The position numbers were made by a program, and so were the translations under genes. 64,000 nt of DNA, from assembly GCA_963718195.1 (NCBI GenBank), contig CAVQYQ010000009.1, forward strand, positions 186,001 to 250,000, written 5' to 3'. The notes beneath the pieces were generated by a model, which ran no database searches, had not been told where the DNA came from, and saw only the letters and a list, made by a program, of their open reading frames with translations. Position 1 is the stretch's first letter. Each line of letters starts with the position of its first letter. Origin of the DNA: MADRE3 sp963718195 (lineage in GTDB: Bacteria; Desulfobacterota; Desulfobulbia; Desulfobulbales; Desulfocapsaceae). Positions 8,362-16,693 of this stretch are shown here, in pieces.

Positions 8362-10485
8362 CTATTCGCTCTTGGTCTCGGACCCGTCGGCCATAAGTTT
8401 ATCAAGCACTTGTTCAACATATGGGATGAGATAATAGACGCCATGCAAGTTGAGGTGATCCCCATCCTGATAGAGGTTCGTGCCATTCATATGGGGTTTA
8501 TCCATGACCGTTGCAGGATCAAAAACTGGCAGCTCGTGATCATGAATAAAGTTATCGATAAATTCAATGCTTGGTCGCTGCCATTTGGAAATAAATCCAT
8601 AGTCGAACTCACAACTCTTCTCCTGGTTGAGCAGGTTGAAGAGAAGGGGCTGCCAATCGCAGGAGTCGGTCCCTATATTGAGGGGAACCTGCTTGAGGAT
8701 GATCACCTTCTTACCCGCATTTTTCATGATCTCTACCGTCTCTGACAACCGATTTTTATAATAGGTTGTATGATCTTCGACGACTCTGCCGTTGTCATCT
8801 TTGAAGGTTATCATTCTGATATTGTTTAAATAACCTTTCCCATCATAAAACAGATCATAACGCTGGGCGATCATCACGATCTCAACACGAGGGTCTTCAA
8901 CGATGTTTTGATCTAATAGTGACAGTGTCCGCTGGCACACTTCGGTATACTTCTCTTCAAATACTGTCTGGTGAATTGAAACGTCACCTAGGACCATGGG
9001 GCAGCCAGGGACCGCGCTGTATTTTACATTGTAGCCGTTTTTCTTTGCCCATGAGGTTGCCGATTGGAGATAATGCGGGGCATGACTGTCCCCCAGAAGG
9101 GCTAAAACAGGCGTATCTTCTGTATTGGAATCCTGGCACTGATAAAATTTGACTCCCTTTTTGCTTGTTTTACGGCAGCCGATAGCCTGGTGATTGGAAT
9201 TCTCGAAACCTTCCTGCTCGTAGCGGGTTATTCTCCATTTCGATTCATCAAAATTTTCTAATATCCTGAAACTGGAGGCAAAGAACAGGATAATCACAGC
9301 TGCCGACACGATTGTTTTCCAATGTGCCCATGACCCTTTCCTTGCCGGCTGTTCGATAAAAAAATAACTCAGTGTTGCCAGAAGAAATGAGACAAGGATA
9401 ATGACAACAGACTCCGGTCCCTCCAGGCTCCGGTGATTGCTGAAGAGTTTCCAGAATATAATGACCGGCCAGTGGTAGAGATACAGGGAATAGGAAATTT
9501 TACCGACATAGACTGGAAACCTCGTTGATATAAGGCGGTTTGCCACACTTTTTCTGTTATGTGCGTGAATGATTAAACCACTGCCGATGCACGGGACAAG
9601 AACGCCAAATTGCAGGAATGACCTGCCCGAATACTCTTCACCAATAAAAAGAAAACTATAGCCGAGCATGATCAAACCTGCCGTTCCGGCGACTCTATTT
9701 GCTCTTTCTGATTTGAGGGCTGGGAGAATATTGAGAGCAAGCCCGCCGCCGATGCAGAATTCAAATGCTCGCGTATAGAACATATAAAACGCAAGGTTAT
9801 AGCTGGTTGTCGTCAATTGATAACAAATCCAGAAAGATATCAGCGCAAGCAGAAAAAAAACACCACCAATTCTATAATCTAGACGATGGGCGGCAGTGAT
9901 GTTCTGCATAGTCCCAGAGGAGGCGGGTCGGTTTCCTGAGGACTTATCTGTTCCCGGTTGTGAAAGCGCTGGTGTCTTCTGGCTCTGAAAGCAGCGGAAA
10001 CAAGTGTATATTAACAAGGGCCAGAATAGGTAAAACTGCTCTTCGACACCGAGGGACCAGGTATGCAGGAGCGGCTGGGCTGAGAAGCCCTCACTGAAGT
10101 AATCAACCTTCTGGGAGAAGAAAAAATTGGAGAGCTGTGCGGCCGCATACCGACCCGATTTCATAAAGTTGATATAACTCTCCGGGGTCATCAGCAGCAG
10201 GGCCACACATGCTGATAAAGCCAGAACAACAAAGAGGGCCGGGAAAATACGTTTTATCCTGCGGGCATAGAAGTGGGAGAATGAAAAGCACTGCTGGTGA
10301 TGCTCTCGGACAATGATCCCGGTGATCAGATAACCCGAGATTACAAAAAAAACATCTACCCCGAGAAACCCTCCTGGAAGCAGCTCGGGTTGGAGATGAT
10401 AAAGAAATACCGACAAAACGGCAATGGCTCGAAGGCCATCAACATCCTTCCTGTATTTCTGTCTTGCTGGATTGTTGGATTGCAT
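8362..10485 (-). CDS. OafA/YrhL-type membrane acyltransferase with C-terminal SGNH domain
   Basis: A 707-residue two-domain protein. The N-terminal acyltransferase-3 domain starts with 'YRKDVDGLRAIAVLSVFLYH' (conserved DGLRAIAVL and catalytic-site His), continues with 'GGFLGVDVFFVISGYLI' and 'LLHTWSLGVEEQFYLFWPLL', and holds about ten membrane segments. After the last membrane helix (VIILFFASSFRI) comes a periplasmic SGNH-like domain with block I 'LALLGDSHAPHYL' (GDSH nucleophile region) and the late 'DGDHLNLHGVYYL' block carrying Asp and His. This architecture O-acetylates lipopolysaccharide or other surface glycans. It fits the two neighbouring methyltransferase genes. The internal Ser/Gln-rich linker around residues 170-195 is unusual. 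Confidence 0.9.
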   Translation of the reverse strand: MQSNNPARQKYRKDVDGLRAIAVLSVFLYHLQPELLPGGFLGVDVFFVISGYLITGIIVREHHQQCFSFSHFYARRIKRIFPALFVVLALSACVALLLMTPESYINFMKSGRYAAAQLSNFFFSQKVDYFSEGFSAQPLLHTWSLGVEEQFYLFWPLLIYTCFRCFQSQKTPALSQPGTDKSSGNRPASSGTMQNITAAHRLDYRIGGVFFLLALISFWICYQLTTTSYNLAFYMFYTRAFEFCIGGGLALNILPALKSERANRVAGTAGLIMLGYSFLFIGEEYSGRSFLQFGVLVPCIGSGLIIHAHNRKSVANRLISTRFPVYVGKISYSLYLYHWPVIIFWKLFSNHRSLEGPESVVIILVSFLLATLSYFFIEQPARKGSWAHWKTIVSAAVIILFFASSFRILENFDESKWRITRYEQEGFENSNHQAIGCRKTSKKGVKFYQCQDSNTEDTPVLALLGDSHAPHYLQSATSWAKKNGYNVKYSAVPGCPMVLGDVSIHQTVFEEKYTEVCQRTLSLLDQNIVEDPRVEIVMIAQRYDLFYDGKGYLNNIRMITFKDDNGRVVEDHTTYYKNRLSETVEIMKNAGKKVIILKQVPLNIGTDSCDWQPLLFNLLNQEKSCEFDYGFISKWQRPSIEFIDNFIHDHELPVFDPATVMDKPHMNGTNLYQDGDHLNLHGVYYLIPYVEQVLDKLMADGSETKSE

Positions 10486-10861
10486 AGTTCAAACTGCTTT
10501 CGTGGACACTATCCCCCGGTATTGGCAGAGACTCGTTTTTAAGCCTGGAGACTGATCAGCACCCTGTATAGTCGTCGGACAGCATTGTCACCTACTATAA
10601 TTTCCCTCAAATGACAAGGGTTGATCATCGGTTGTCTGCGATCATTACAAGCGCCCTGGAAAAGGCTGGGCCCCTTGATCTGGCCTATGCGGGTTGCAGG
10701 AGATTTGTTGGCTGAACAGCCAGAAATCTGATAAGTATCAGAACGCACATTTTGGAAAACACTTTTCAGGTGCACCGGGCAAACCGAAGGATTCGGTGGC
10801 CTGGAATATTTTGGCTAAGGTCTACAAAGTCTTATTGTAAAACAGGGATATTACTTTCAGA
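10486..10861. other. Divergent intergenic region, 376 bases
   Basis: This gap lies between the divergent acyltransferase and nudC genes. I see no convincing gene. It contains a small hairpin (CCGAA/TTCGG, 10784-10795) preceded by GGGCAAACC, which only partly resembles a cyclic-dinucleotide riboswitch and is rejected as one below. Promoters for both genes presumably lie here, but no strong -35/-10 pair stands out. Confidence 0.4.
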
Positions 10862-11761
10862 ATGAAAAAAGAAATCATGTTACCCGGGGGGATAGATCGA
10901 TCTTCTCTGCTAAGAAGTGATAAAAACTGGATCATCGACACACTCAACGGTGAAAATTCACGTATCATTCCAGTACATAATTCCAATGTTTTGTGTGACA
11001 ACAGCAATCAGTCCAGACCAATTTACCTTACCCGGAAGTACCTGGTCGATCTGTCGGGTCCAACCGAAGCGCTCATGTTTCTGGGTGTCTATGACGGAAC
11101 ATCCTATTTCGCAACAGACATATATTCTGAAAACCTTGCAGAAGCAGTGCGTCAACGGACAAATGGACTCTTTCAAAATCTGAGAGCCGTTCTTTCTCTG
11201 CTTGGTAATCGTGATAGTCAATTGTTACCACTCGCCTGCTTCATGACCTACTGGCATCAGAGAAATCAGTACTGCGGTAAATGTGGCAGCAAAACAAAAA
11301 GCTCAGAAGCTGGTCATGTCCGTGTCTGCCGGAATGAAGCGTGCAAGGAGTATTATTTTCCAAGCATGGACCCGGCAGTAATCATGCTTATATCGTCGGG
11401 ACAGCGTTGTTTGCTTGGCCGCAAGAAAGAGTGGCGTAAAGGAATGTATTCTACCCTCGCCGGCTTCGTCGAGCCAGGTGAGACGATTGAAGATGCGGTG
11501 GTTCGTGAAGTTCAGGAAGAGGTAGGTATCGATATTGAGAGCGTTGAATATCAGCATTCACAACCCTGGCTCTTCCCGAGTTCCCTGATGCTGGGGTTTA
11601 CCGCCCGGGCAAAAGAAGAAACCCTTCGTATCGACAGAAATGAACTGGAGGATGCCTGCTGGTTTACAAGAGATGAAATCAGACAAAATCCTCACATTAT
11701 GCCGTACAGGGTATCAATCTCCCACAAACTGATCATGGAATGGCTGGATGCAGGCGATTAG
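10862..11761 (+). CDS. nudC: NAD-capping/NADH pyrophosphatase NudC
   Basis: A 299-residue protein with the full NudC layout: a divergent N-terminal domain, a four-cysteine zinc ribbon (CGKCG ... VCRNEACKEYYFP), the Nudix box 'GFVEPGETIEDAVVREVQEEVGI' split here as GFVEPGETIEDAV and VREVQEEVGI with all catalytic glutamates present, and the diagnostic 'SQPWLFPSSLM' motif downstream that identifies the NADH-specific subgroup. The enzyme hydrolyses NAD(H) and removes NAD caps from RNA 5' ends. It appears monocistronic. The next gene (11811-12029) is convergent. Confidence 0.92.
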   Translation: MKKEIMLPGGIDRSSLLRSDKNWIIDTLNGENSRIIPVHNSNVLCDNSNQSRPIYLTRKYLVDLSGPTEALMFLGVYDGTSYFATDIYSENLAEAVRQRTNGLFQNLRAVLSLLGNRDSQLLPLACFMTYWHQRNQYCGKCGSKTKSSEAGHVRVCRNEACKEYYFPSMDPAVIMLISSGQRCLLGRKKEWRKGMYSTLAGFVEPGETIEDAVVREVQEEVGIDIESVEYQHSQPWLFPSSLMLGFTARAKEETLRIDRNELEDACWFTRDEIRQNPHIMPYRVSISHKLIMEWLDAGD

Positions 11762-11810
11762 AAGGGGGTTACGATCAGTATAGACTACCTGTCAGGCTCT
11801 ATGCTTGCTG

Positions 11811-12029
11811 CTATTGCTGATCGTCCCACTCGTCTTTTTGAGATCTGGTTATAAAGCAATAGGGCGCAGCGATAACCAGGATCAGGATGATCAGGTATAT
11901 GGCAGAGGCGGGATTAAAGTATATTGTGGCGATCAGGATTGCCGTCAGGATCGCCAGCACGGTGCCTACCTGGTACCCGGAAAAGATTGAGAGTAAGCTG
12001 TCCAGCTGTTCTTTATCAGGATTTCTCAT
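11811..12029 (-). CDS. Small two-helix membrane protein (72 aa)
   Basis: Starts MRNPDKEQLDSLLSIFSGYQ and then has two adjacent hydrophobic segments (roughly residues 20-38 and 42-60), ending in a charged tail RSQKDEWDDQQ. I prefer the ATG at 12029, which has GGAGGA eight bases upstream, over an in-frame start 17 codons earlier. It is the last gene after the ECF transporter genes on the same strand, separated by 96 bases, so it could be part of that operon. No family recognised; function unknown. Confidence 0.5.
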   Translation of the reverse strand: MRNPDKEQLDSLLSIFSGYQVGTVLAILTAILIATIYFNPASAIYLIILILVIAAPYCFITRSQKDEWDDQQ

Positions 12030-12125
12030 GAATAATTCCTCCCATATCCATACCATAAGTTCTGGATGATTGGTCCGCAATCGGTCATCGGGAAATTATT
12101 TCTGAATTGAGCTACCCAGATAAAT

Positions 12126-12665
12126 TTAATGGTCTCCGCGGGTGAATACTTTGTAAATCCCATAGGCGACCAGCGCAGACAGGAAACCCTGGAGCAGATT
12201 TGGTGGAATTTCTGCCAGCGCGGCCTTTGCGTCGGTGACCCCGAAAAACGGAATTGCCGTGGCAATGGCAGGGTAGATAAGTGCTTCAAATATATAGTAA
12301 CCAGCCACCAGGATGACGATACCAGCAGCAAGTGCGGTAATTTGTCGTATACCGCCACTATTGGTTTTCCAGCCGATCAATCCCACTACCATCCCTTCAA
12401 ACCCCTTGACCACGGCTGTGGCTAGAATAAACTGGGGGAAACCAACCGCATCTGCGGCGGCTGGCCCAATCATCCCGACTAAACCGCCGACCAGCGGGCC
12501 GTAGAGAAGAGCGGCTGCCATGACGAAGGTGTCGCCGAGATTAAAGTATCCGCCGGTCACCGGTATTGGGATGCGAATGATGAGGGTGCCGATAAAAGCA
12601 AGGGTGCTGAATGCGGCAATGATACCAACTCGAAACAAAAGATTAATTTCTCTATTCTGTCTCAT
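12126..12665 (-). CDS. ECF transporter S component
   Basis: A 179-residue, roughly six-helix membrane protein with the S-component signature of the riboflavin/HMP-type family: 'IPIPVTGGYFNLGDTFVMAA' followed by 'YGPLVGGLVGMIGPAAADA' and 'FILATAVVKGFEGMVVGLIG'. S components capture a vitamin or metal-binding nutrient and hand it to the shared EcfT/EcfA engine. The ligand cannot be read from the sequence; the gene neighbourhood (HAD phosphatase fused to an AIR-synthase/ThiL-like domain) makes a thiamine- or pyrimidine-type vitamin precursor a reasonable guess. It is encoded 21 bases after ecfT, with no separate promoter visible. Confidence 0.8.
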   Translation of the reverse strand: MRQNREINLLFRVGIIAAFSTLAFIGTLIIRIPIPVTGGYFNLGDTFVMAAALLYGPLVGGLVGMIGPAAADAVGFPQFILATAVVKGFEGMVVGLIGWKTNSGGIRQITALAAGIVILVAGYYIFEALIYPAIATAIPFFGVTDAKAALAEIPPNLLQGFLSALVAYGIYKVFTRGDH

Positions 12666-12686
12666 CTTTTTTTATACAATTCCCCA

Positions 12687-13421
12687 TTATTTTTGAGTGT
12701 CTTCCGTGGTGTCAGGGTCCTGCTTTGTTTTCGTGGCTCCCGGAAGCCTGGAAATTTCTTCTGCCCAGAGGGGTATGTACCGTATTGCTGAACAGATTGC
12801 ATCTACGCCGATATTGACCAGCATCCTCACCATCGCGCTGATCCTTTGAAAAAAAGGTACTCTCGTTCTTTGGCTCCCCCGGGTCAAGAACCTTTTCCCC
12901 GTCAGGATACCTTCTTCTCTGACGACTTCAAGAATATTCGGAATCACGAAATAGAAAATATGACTGAACACTCTCAGGAACATCAGGATCATCTTCTCAG
13001 TTGTCTTTACACCGTGCCTGCTATGGAGAAGATGCTGTTCCAGAAGGTGAAAAGGTATTACCGCGACCATTGACAGTGCCAGGGGGATTACCACGAGCAT
13101 CGTCACCGTCAGGCGGATGTAATGGATGATGTAATCGGCCGGACTTGACTGGCTCCAGCCAGTTATGAGCTGACCGATGGTCGAGATCAAGGTGCCGAGC
13201 AGGACAAGGGGAACAGCAATGGTCAGGGCAATCACCAGGGAAAGTTTAAATACCTTTTTCCCGGCAAGAAAAATAATTGCGGTGTATACGAGTGCACCAT
13301 AGATTAACCAGCCATACGTCGCTCCGGGAAACAACTCACCCTGGACCTGGTTCATTGGGAATCCGGTAAAGGCTGGAATGGCAAGGGTCCAGATGATGAG
13401 AGCTTTAGCCTTCCAGTTCAC
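12687..13421 (-). CDS. ECF transporter transmembrane T component
   Basis: A 244-residue membrane protein with about six hydrophobic segments (e.g. WLIYGALVYTAIIFLAG, LSLVIALTIAVPLVLLG, LTVTMLVVIPLALSMVAV). Between the later helices is a cytosolic stretch with 'GILTGKRFLTRGSQRTRVPF', taking the place of the two ARG-type coupling motifs through which EcfT docks on the ATPases. Its ATG overlaps the stop of the ATPase gene in an ATGA, which indicates translational coupling. The canonical A-R-G triplets are not obvious, fitting a divergent T component paired with a divergent ATPase. Confidence 0.75.
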   Translation of the reverse strand: MNWKAKALIIWTLAIPAFTGFPMNQVQGELFPGATYGWLIYGALVYTAIIFLAGKKVFKLSLVIALTIAVPLVLLGTLISTIGQLITGWSQSSPADYIIHYIRLTVTMLVVIPLALSMVAVIPFHLLEQHLLHSRHGVKTTEKMILMFLRVFSHIFYFVIPNILEVVREEGILTGKRFLTRGSQRTRVPFFQRISAMVRMLVNIGVDAICSAIRYIPLWAEEISRLPGATKTKQDPDTTEDTQK

Positions 13422-14740
13422 GGCTTGACCTCTCGTCTATCCAGATGAACGGTAAATACAGGATCATCAGGAGCACGTGTCTCCGCAGCATTTACTCTTG
13501 AAACCGAGACACAGCTCTGTATGACCGGCTGCCACCAGGGCTTGTGTGAAATCAGGATAACGGGTGTTCCCTGGAGATGAGCAACTGATAATACAGCAGA
13601 AACAAAACCGATACTGGACTGGCGACTCAAGCCCCAATCCGGTTCATCCAGAATGAGGGCTGCTGGTGAAGCTGCAAGGCGCGCGGCGACAAGTATTGCT
13701 TTGATGTCCAGCAGGGAATGATATAATTCGCCGGGATCGTTGATCTGATCCAGCCTGTCCAGCTGTTTACTACCAACAACCAGTGTGTACTCCTGCTGTA
13801 TCCTGGTGTAGATGGCAAGAATTGCCTTCCTGCTTATGTCCTGTCGAGTTGCGGCCAGTGAGTCAAAGGATCGCAACAGGGTCTGGCTGAGGACATCCTG
13901 AAACAGAAGGCTTGCAACTCCTTCCACCGTGGCACTTCTGACAACAGCCGATCCCTGGAAGGACAATGAGCCGGCGAGAGCGCGAGCAGCCAGGCTCTTT
14001 CCCTGACCGTTTTCTCCACTCACCAGGCAGGGCGACTCAAGCTCCAGGCAGGTATCATCAATTGTCGCATGGGGAACGGCCGCGGCGAGTGGATTCAATG
14101 ACAAGGCAAGAGGAATTCTTACCCCGGACATCTCTATTGAAAAGGGAATCCCAGCCGGGTCGGGCAGCCTCAAAGGGTTCTCAGGTGAGGCAGGGGAGAG
14201 GTCATCTTCTCCATGCAGAGCAAGAATAGAGATCTTTTTTCCCGACGAGCCGCCCTGCTGGACCATTTCTTCCAGCAGGTGACGGTTTCCAGCCGACAGC
14301 CAGGTGAATGGGCTTGATACTACCGTTTTATCGCATGATTCCATGGCCACATCGGTTTTGGCAAGCGCCAGTTTAACTGTTTCACCTCCGGATAAAGTAC
14401 GGATAGGCTGACTCAGCTGGTCGGCAAGTTCAAAGCGGGACACGGTCTCGAGAATATCCTTTTCACCTGCTGGCTGGCCTGCAGACATGAACGCGGCCAT
14501 CAAGACTTGTCGTGCGGTGGCAAAGGCCAGGCAATCCCTGGGATTACTGGTGATATAGGCGATAAAATCATTTTCCCCGGAGACGAGAAGAGTGCGCGAG
14601 ATATGGCTGAAATCTTTCCAGAACAGTGCGGGCCCTCCGTACCGTCGGGCGAGTTTGAAGTCCACCAGCTGCCTGAACGCATCCTCACGATCTTCATAAT
14701 TGTCGTAAAAGGAGGTGCAGGAATGAAGTAGTTCCGTCAT
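13418..14740 (-). CDS. Fused double ABC ATPase of an ECF transporter, reciprocally degenerate halves
   Basis: A 440-residue protein containing two nucleotide-binding domains in tandem. In the N-terminal half the P-loop is lost (SGENDFIAY, residues 54-62) and Walker B is SSPF, but a perfect signature LSGGETVKLALAK is kept (116-128). In the C-terminal half the P-loop is intact (SGENGQGKS, 241-249) and Walker B is LILDEPDWG (362-370), but the signature region reads INDPGELYHSLLDIK with no LSGG. Because an ABC site pairs Walker A of one domain with the signature of the other, exactly one complete ATP site remains. The ATG at 14740 overlaps the preceding stop (ATGA), so I prefer it to an upstream start. 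Together with the T and S genes it forms one transporter. Confidence 0.85.
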   Translation of the reverse strand: MTELLHSCTSFYDNYEDREDAFRQLVDFKLARRYGGPALFWKDFSHISRTLLVSGENDFIAYITSNPRDCLAFATARQVLMAAFMSAGQPAGEKDILETVSRFELADQLSQPIRTLSGGETVKLALAKTDVAMESCDKTVVSSPFTWLSAGNRHLLEEMVQQGGSSGKKISILALHGEDDLSPASPENPLRLPDPAGIPFSIEMSGVRIPLALSLNPLAAAVPHATIDDTCLELESPCLVSGENGQGKSLAARALAGSLSFQGSAVVRSATVEGVASLLFQDVLSQTLLRSFDSLAATRQDISRKAILAIYTRIQQEYTLVVGSKQLDRLDQINDPGELYHSLLDIKAILVAARLAASPAALILDEPDWGLSRQSSIGFVSAVLSVAHLQGTPVILISHKPWWQPVIQSCVSVSRVNAAETRAPDDPVFTVHLDRREVKP

Positions 14741-16350
14741 GAGAAAAGGCGGGTGATTTCGTCCACTGTAAAGCGGGGCCATGGGATAATCGCTTCACCG
14801 TCCAAGGCTACGATCCCGGGAGTGTCTGTTGTCACTATGCCGATAAGGGTGCAGTCAATTCCAGCAGCCTGGAGTTTTTGCTGCAGTGGTTCTGAAACAT
14901 CTGGGCGGCAGCAGATCAGGAGGCTGCCCGAGCCTATCAGTCCCAGAGGATCAAGGCCGAAAGGCAGACAGACGGCCTCAGTTTCCTGAAGGATCGGGAT
15001 CTGGGTCACCTGGACTTCTATTCCATGTTCTCCGGCAATGGAGAATTCTTCCAGCGATGTGGCAAGTCCGCCCTCGGTGATGTCGTGCAGGGATTTGACG
15101 CCATCATGGGCAGCAGCAATGCGCGCCTCCTCTATCACGCTGATCTGGGAAATGAATCCTTTGGCCTTGTTGATCGTGTCCTGATCTATTCCAAACGCAG
15201 ACAACTGCTCCTCGAAGTCCCTGGCAATAATCGCCGTACCCTCAATTGCGACACCTTTGGTCAGCAGTATATGGTCTCCGGAGCGCATCTGTTTTTTGTC
15301 CAGTAGTCGATCACGCTCTACCGTGCCGGCCATCATTCCGGTGATCACCGGGCGTATCACTGCATCGGTGATCTCGGTGTGACCACCGCACAGGGTTATA
15401 TCATAACGATCACAGACGGAGGCCAATTCCGCCATGACGCAACGAATCTCAGAGGCGGTCGAGTTAATCGGGAAAAGCAGCGAGGTCAGCAGCCATCGCG
15501 GGGTCCCCCCGGATGTGGCAATATCGTTGGCATTGACAAGCACCGCATATTCACCAATGGATTCAGAGGCAAAGGTGATTGGGTCAGAGGTGATGACCAG
15601 CACGTCCTCGTTCTTCACGTCCACTGCGGCGGTATCTTCGCCCACCCCTGGCCAGTTGAGCACTGACGCATCAGCACAGTCAAATTCATTCAGGAACATA
15701 TCCAGGTGGTGCTGGGGCAGCTTACCGCCCTGAAGCGGAATTCCCATCTGGACAAGGGGGAGCAGCTCGGCCAGTCGGTGAATGACAAAACCTGAGTTTT
15801 CCGGGACAGCCTGCATATCTCCATTGGTAATAAAGGCTGTGAGAGCCCCGGCACGACTTCCCGCATCCACATCAAAGACAAAGTCACCGACCATTAGAAT
15901 TTCTTCGGGTGGAACGGAAAAATGTTCAGCGGCGTATAAAATCCCATCTGGCTCAGGTTTTGGCTCAATGTGATCATCCCTTGATATCACCAGGTCAAAA
16001 TCGTCGATGGAGGTGTGTTCAAAATAGCTAAGCGCACACTCTATTGCTGCCCTGGTGTTGCGACTTATCAGACCGACCCTGATTCCGAGGTCGTGCAGTT
16101 CGGCAATCACCTGCTCTGCTCCTGTATTGGGCTTTGCTTTTCTGGCCGCCGCCATTTCAAGATCATCAACCTCAGCAAGGGCCTTTTGACGTTGCGAGTC
16201 AACGGGAAGGGCCTGGATAAATTCCAGGATCGGTGTGTCGGCCGGGCAACCAATTCGCCGGCGGATGAGATTAAAGTCAATAGCCCCCGGTACGGTTAAG
16301 GTGCCGTCAAAGTCGAAGAGTAATGCCTGAATACGGTAAGCTCGGTCCAT
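14737..16350 (-). CDS. HAD phosphatase fused to AIR-synthase-like (HypE/ThiL superfamily) domain
   Basis: A 537-residue fusion. Residues about 8-205 are a HAD hydrolase: LLFDFDGTL (nucleophile and acid Asp), VGLISRNTR (Ser/Thr motif), KPEPDGILYAAE (Lys motif) and MVGDFVFDVDAGSRAG (acidic motif). From about residue 215 follows an AIR-synthase-related domain: GVGEDTAAVDV, VNANDIATSGGTPRWLL, 'LCGGHTEITDAVIRPV' and 'SLHDITEGGLATSLEE', with the glycine-rich ATP loop. It lacks the C-terminal cysteine tail of HypE and the Cys/Sec N-terminus of SelD, so it is neither. It leads the ECF operon, with GAGAGGG before the ATG. A kinase/phosphatase pair acting on the imported vitamin precursor is my inference. 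Confidence 0.8.
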   Translation of the reverse strand: MDRAYRIQALLFDFDGTLTVPGAIDFNLIRRRIGCPADTPILEFIQALPVDSQRQKALAEVDDLEMAAARKAKPNTGAEQVIAELHDLGIRVGLISRNTRAAIECALSYFEHTSIDDFDLVISRDDHIEPKPEPDGILYAAEHFSVPPEEILMVGDFVFDVDAGSRAGALTAFITNGDMQAVPENSGFVIHRLAELLPLVQMGIPLQGGKLPQHHLDMFLNEFDCADASVLNWPGVGEDTAAVDVKNEDVLVITSDPITFASESIGEYAVLVNANDIATSGGTPRWLLTSLLFPINSTASEIRCVMAELASVCDRYDITLCGGHTEITDAVIRPVITGMMAGTVERDRLLDKKQMRSGDHILLTKGVAIEGTAIIARDFEEQLSAFGIDQDTINKAKGFISQISVIEEARIAAAHDGVKSLHDITEGGLATSLEEFSIAGEHGIEVQVTQIPILQETEAVCLPFGLDPLGLIGSGSLLICCRPDVSEPLQQKLQAAGIDCTLIGIVTTDTPGIVALDGEAIIPWPRFTVDEITRLFS

Positions 16351-16693
16351 GCCCTCTCTGCTCTTTTTACCTGGTAAAAGTGTTTGCTCGATGGAAAAAG
16401 GATTTCATACCAAGTTTATAAACACTGAGGTATAAACATCAACAGGAAATTTCTGATAGAGTAACAATTCTAACATTCAGGAATTTCACAGAAAATATTT
16501 GACTCTTAGAAAATCCTGCCCGGTTTAAGGTTTTGTGAATCCTTTTGGTGCAGGTTTGAAAGCAAAACGCCCGGAATTCAAGGAAACGTTTTCAGCTGTT
16601 GATCGCTAAGGAGTTTGACAAGAAGATATCGACGCGGTAATTGAGGTAGTATAAAACCGATGAGTTGCATACATTTTTAACCGAGGTGTTTTG
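16351..16693. other. Divergent intergenic region, about 340 bases
   Basis: AT-rich gap between the ECF operon (minus) and the tartrate module (plus). It has no credible gene. A TTGACA at 16615-16620 could be a -35 element, but no good -10 sits 16-18 bases downstream. None of the palindromic operators seen elsewhere in the window occurs here, so the tartrate genes appear to be controlled separately. Confidence 0.4.

Noticed and set aside
10770..10826. Possible cyclic-dinucleotide (GEMM) riboswitch with GGGCAAACC and a small hairpin
   Set aside because: The first conserved half is present, but the equally conserved second half (GACGCAAAGCC) is absent, so the match is partial and not convincing.
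14737..16350. SelD or HypE
   Set aside because: The AIRS domain lacks the N-terminal Cys/Sec motif of SelD and the C-terminal cysteine tail of HypE, and it is fused to a HAD domain.
16615..16655. Sigma70 promoter for the tartrate operon (TTGACA at 16615)
   Set aside because: There is no acceptable -10 hexamer at 16-18 bases; the evidence is too weak to list.
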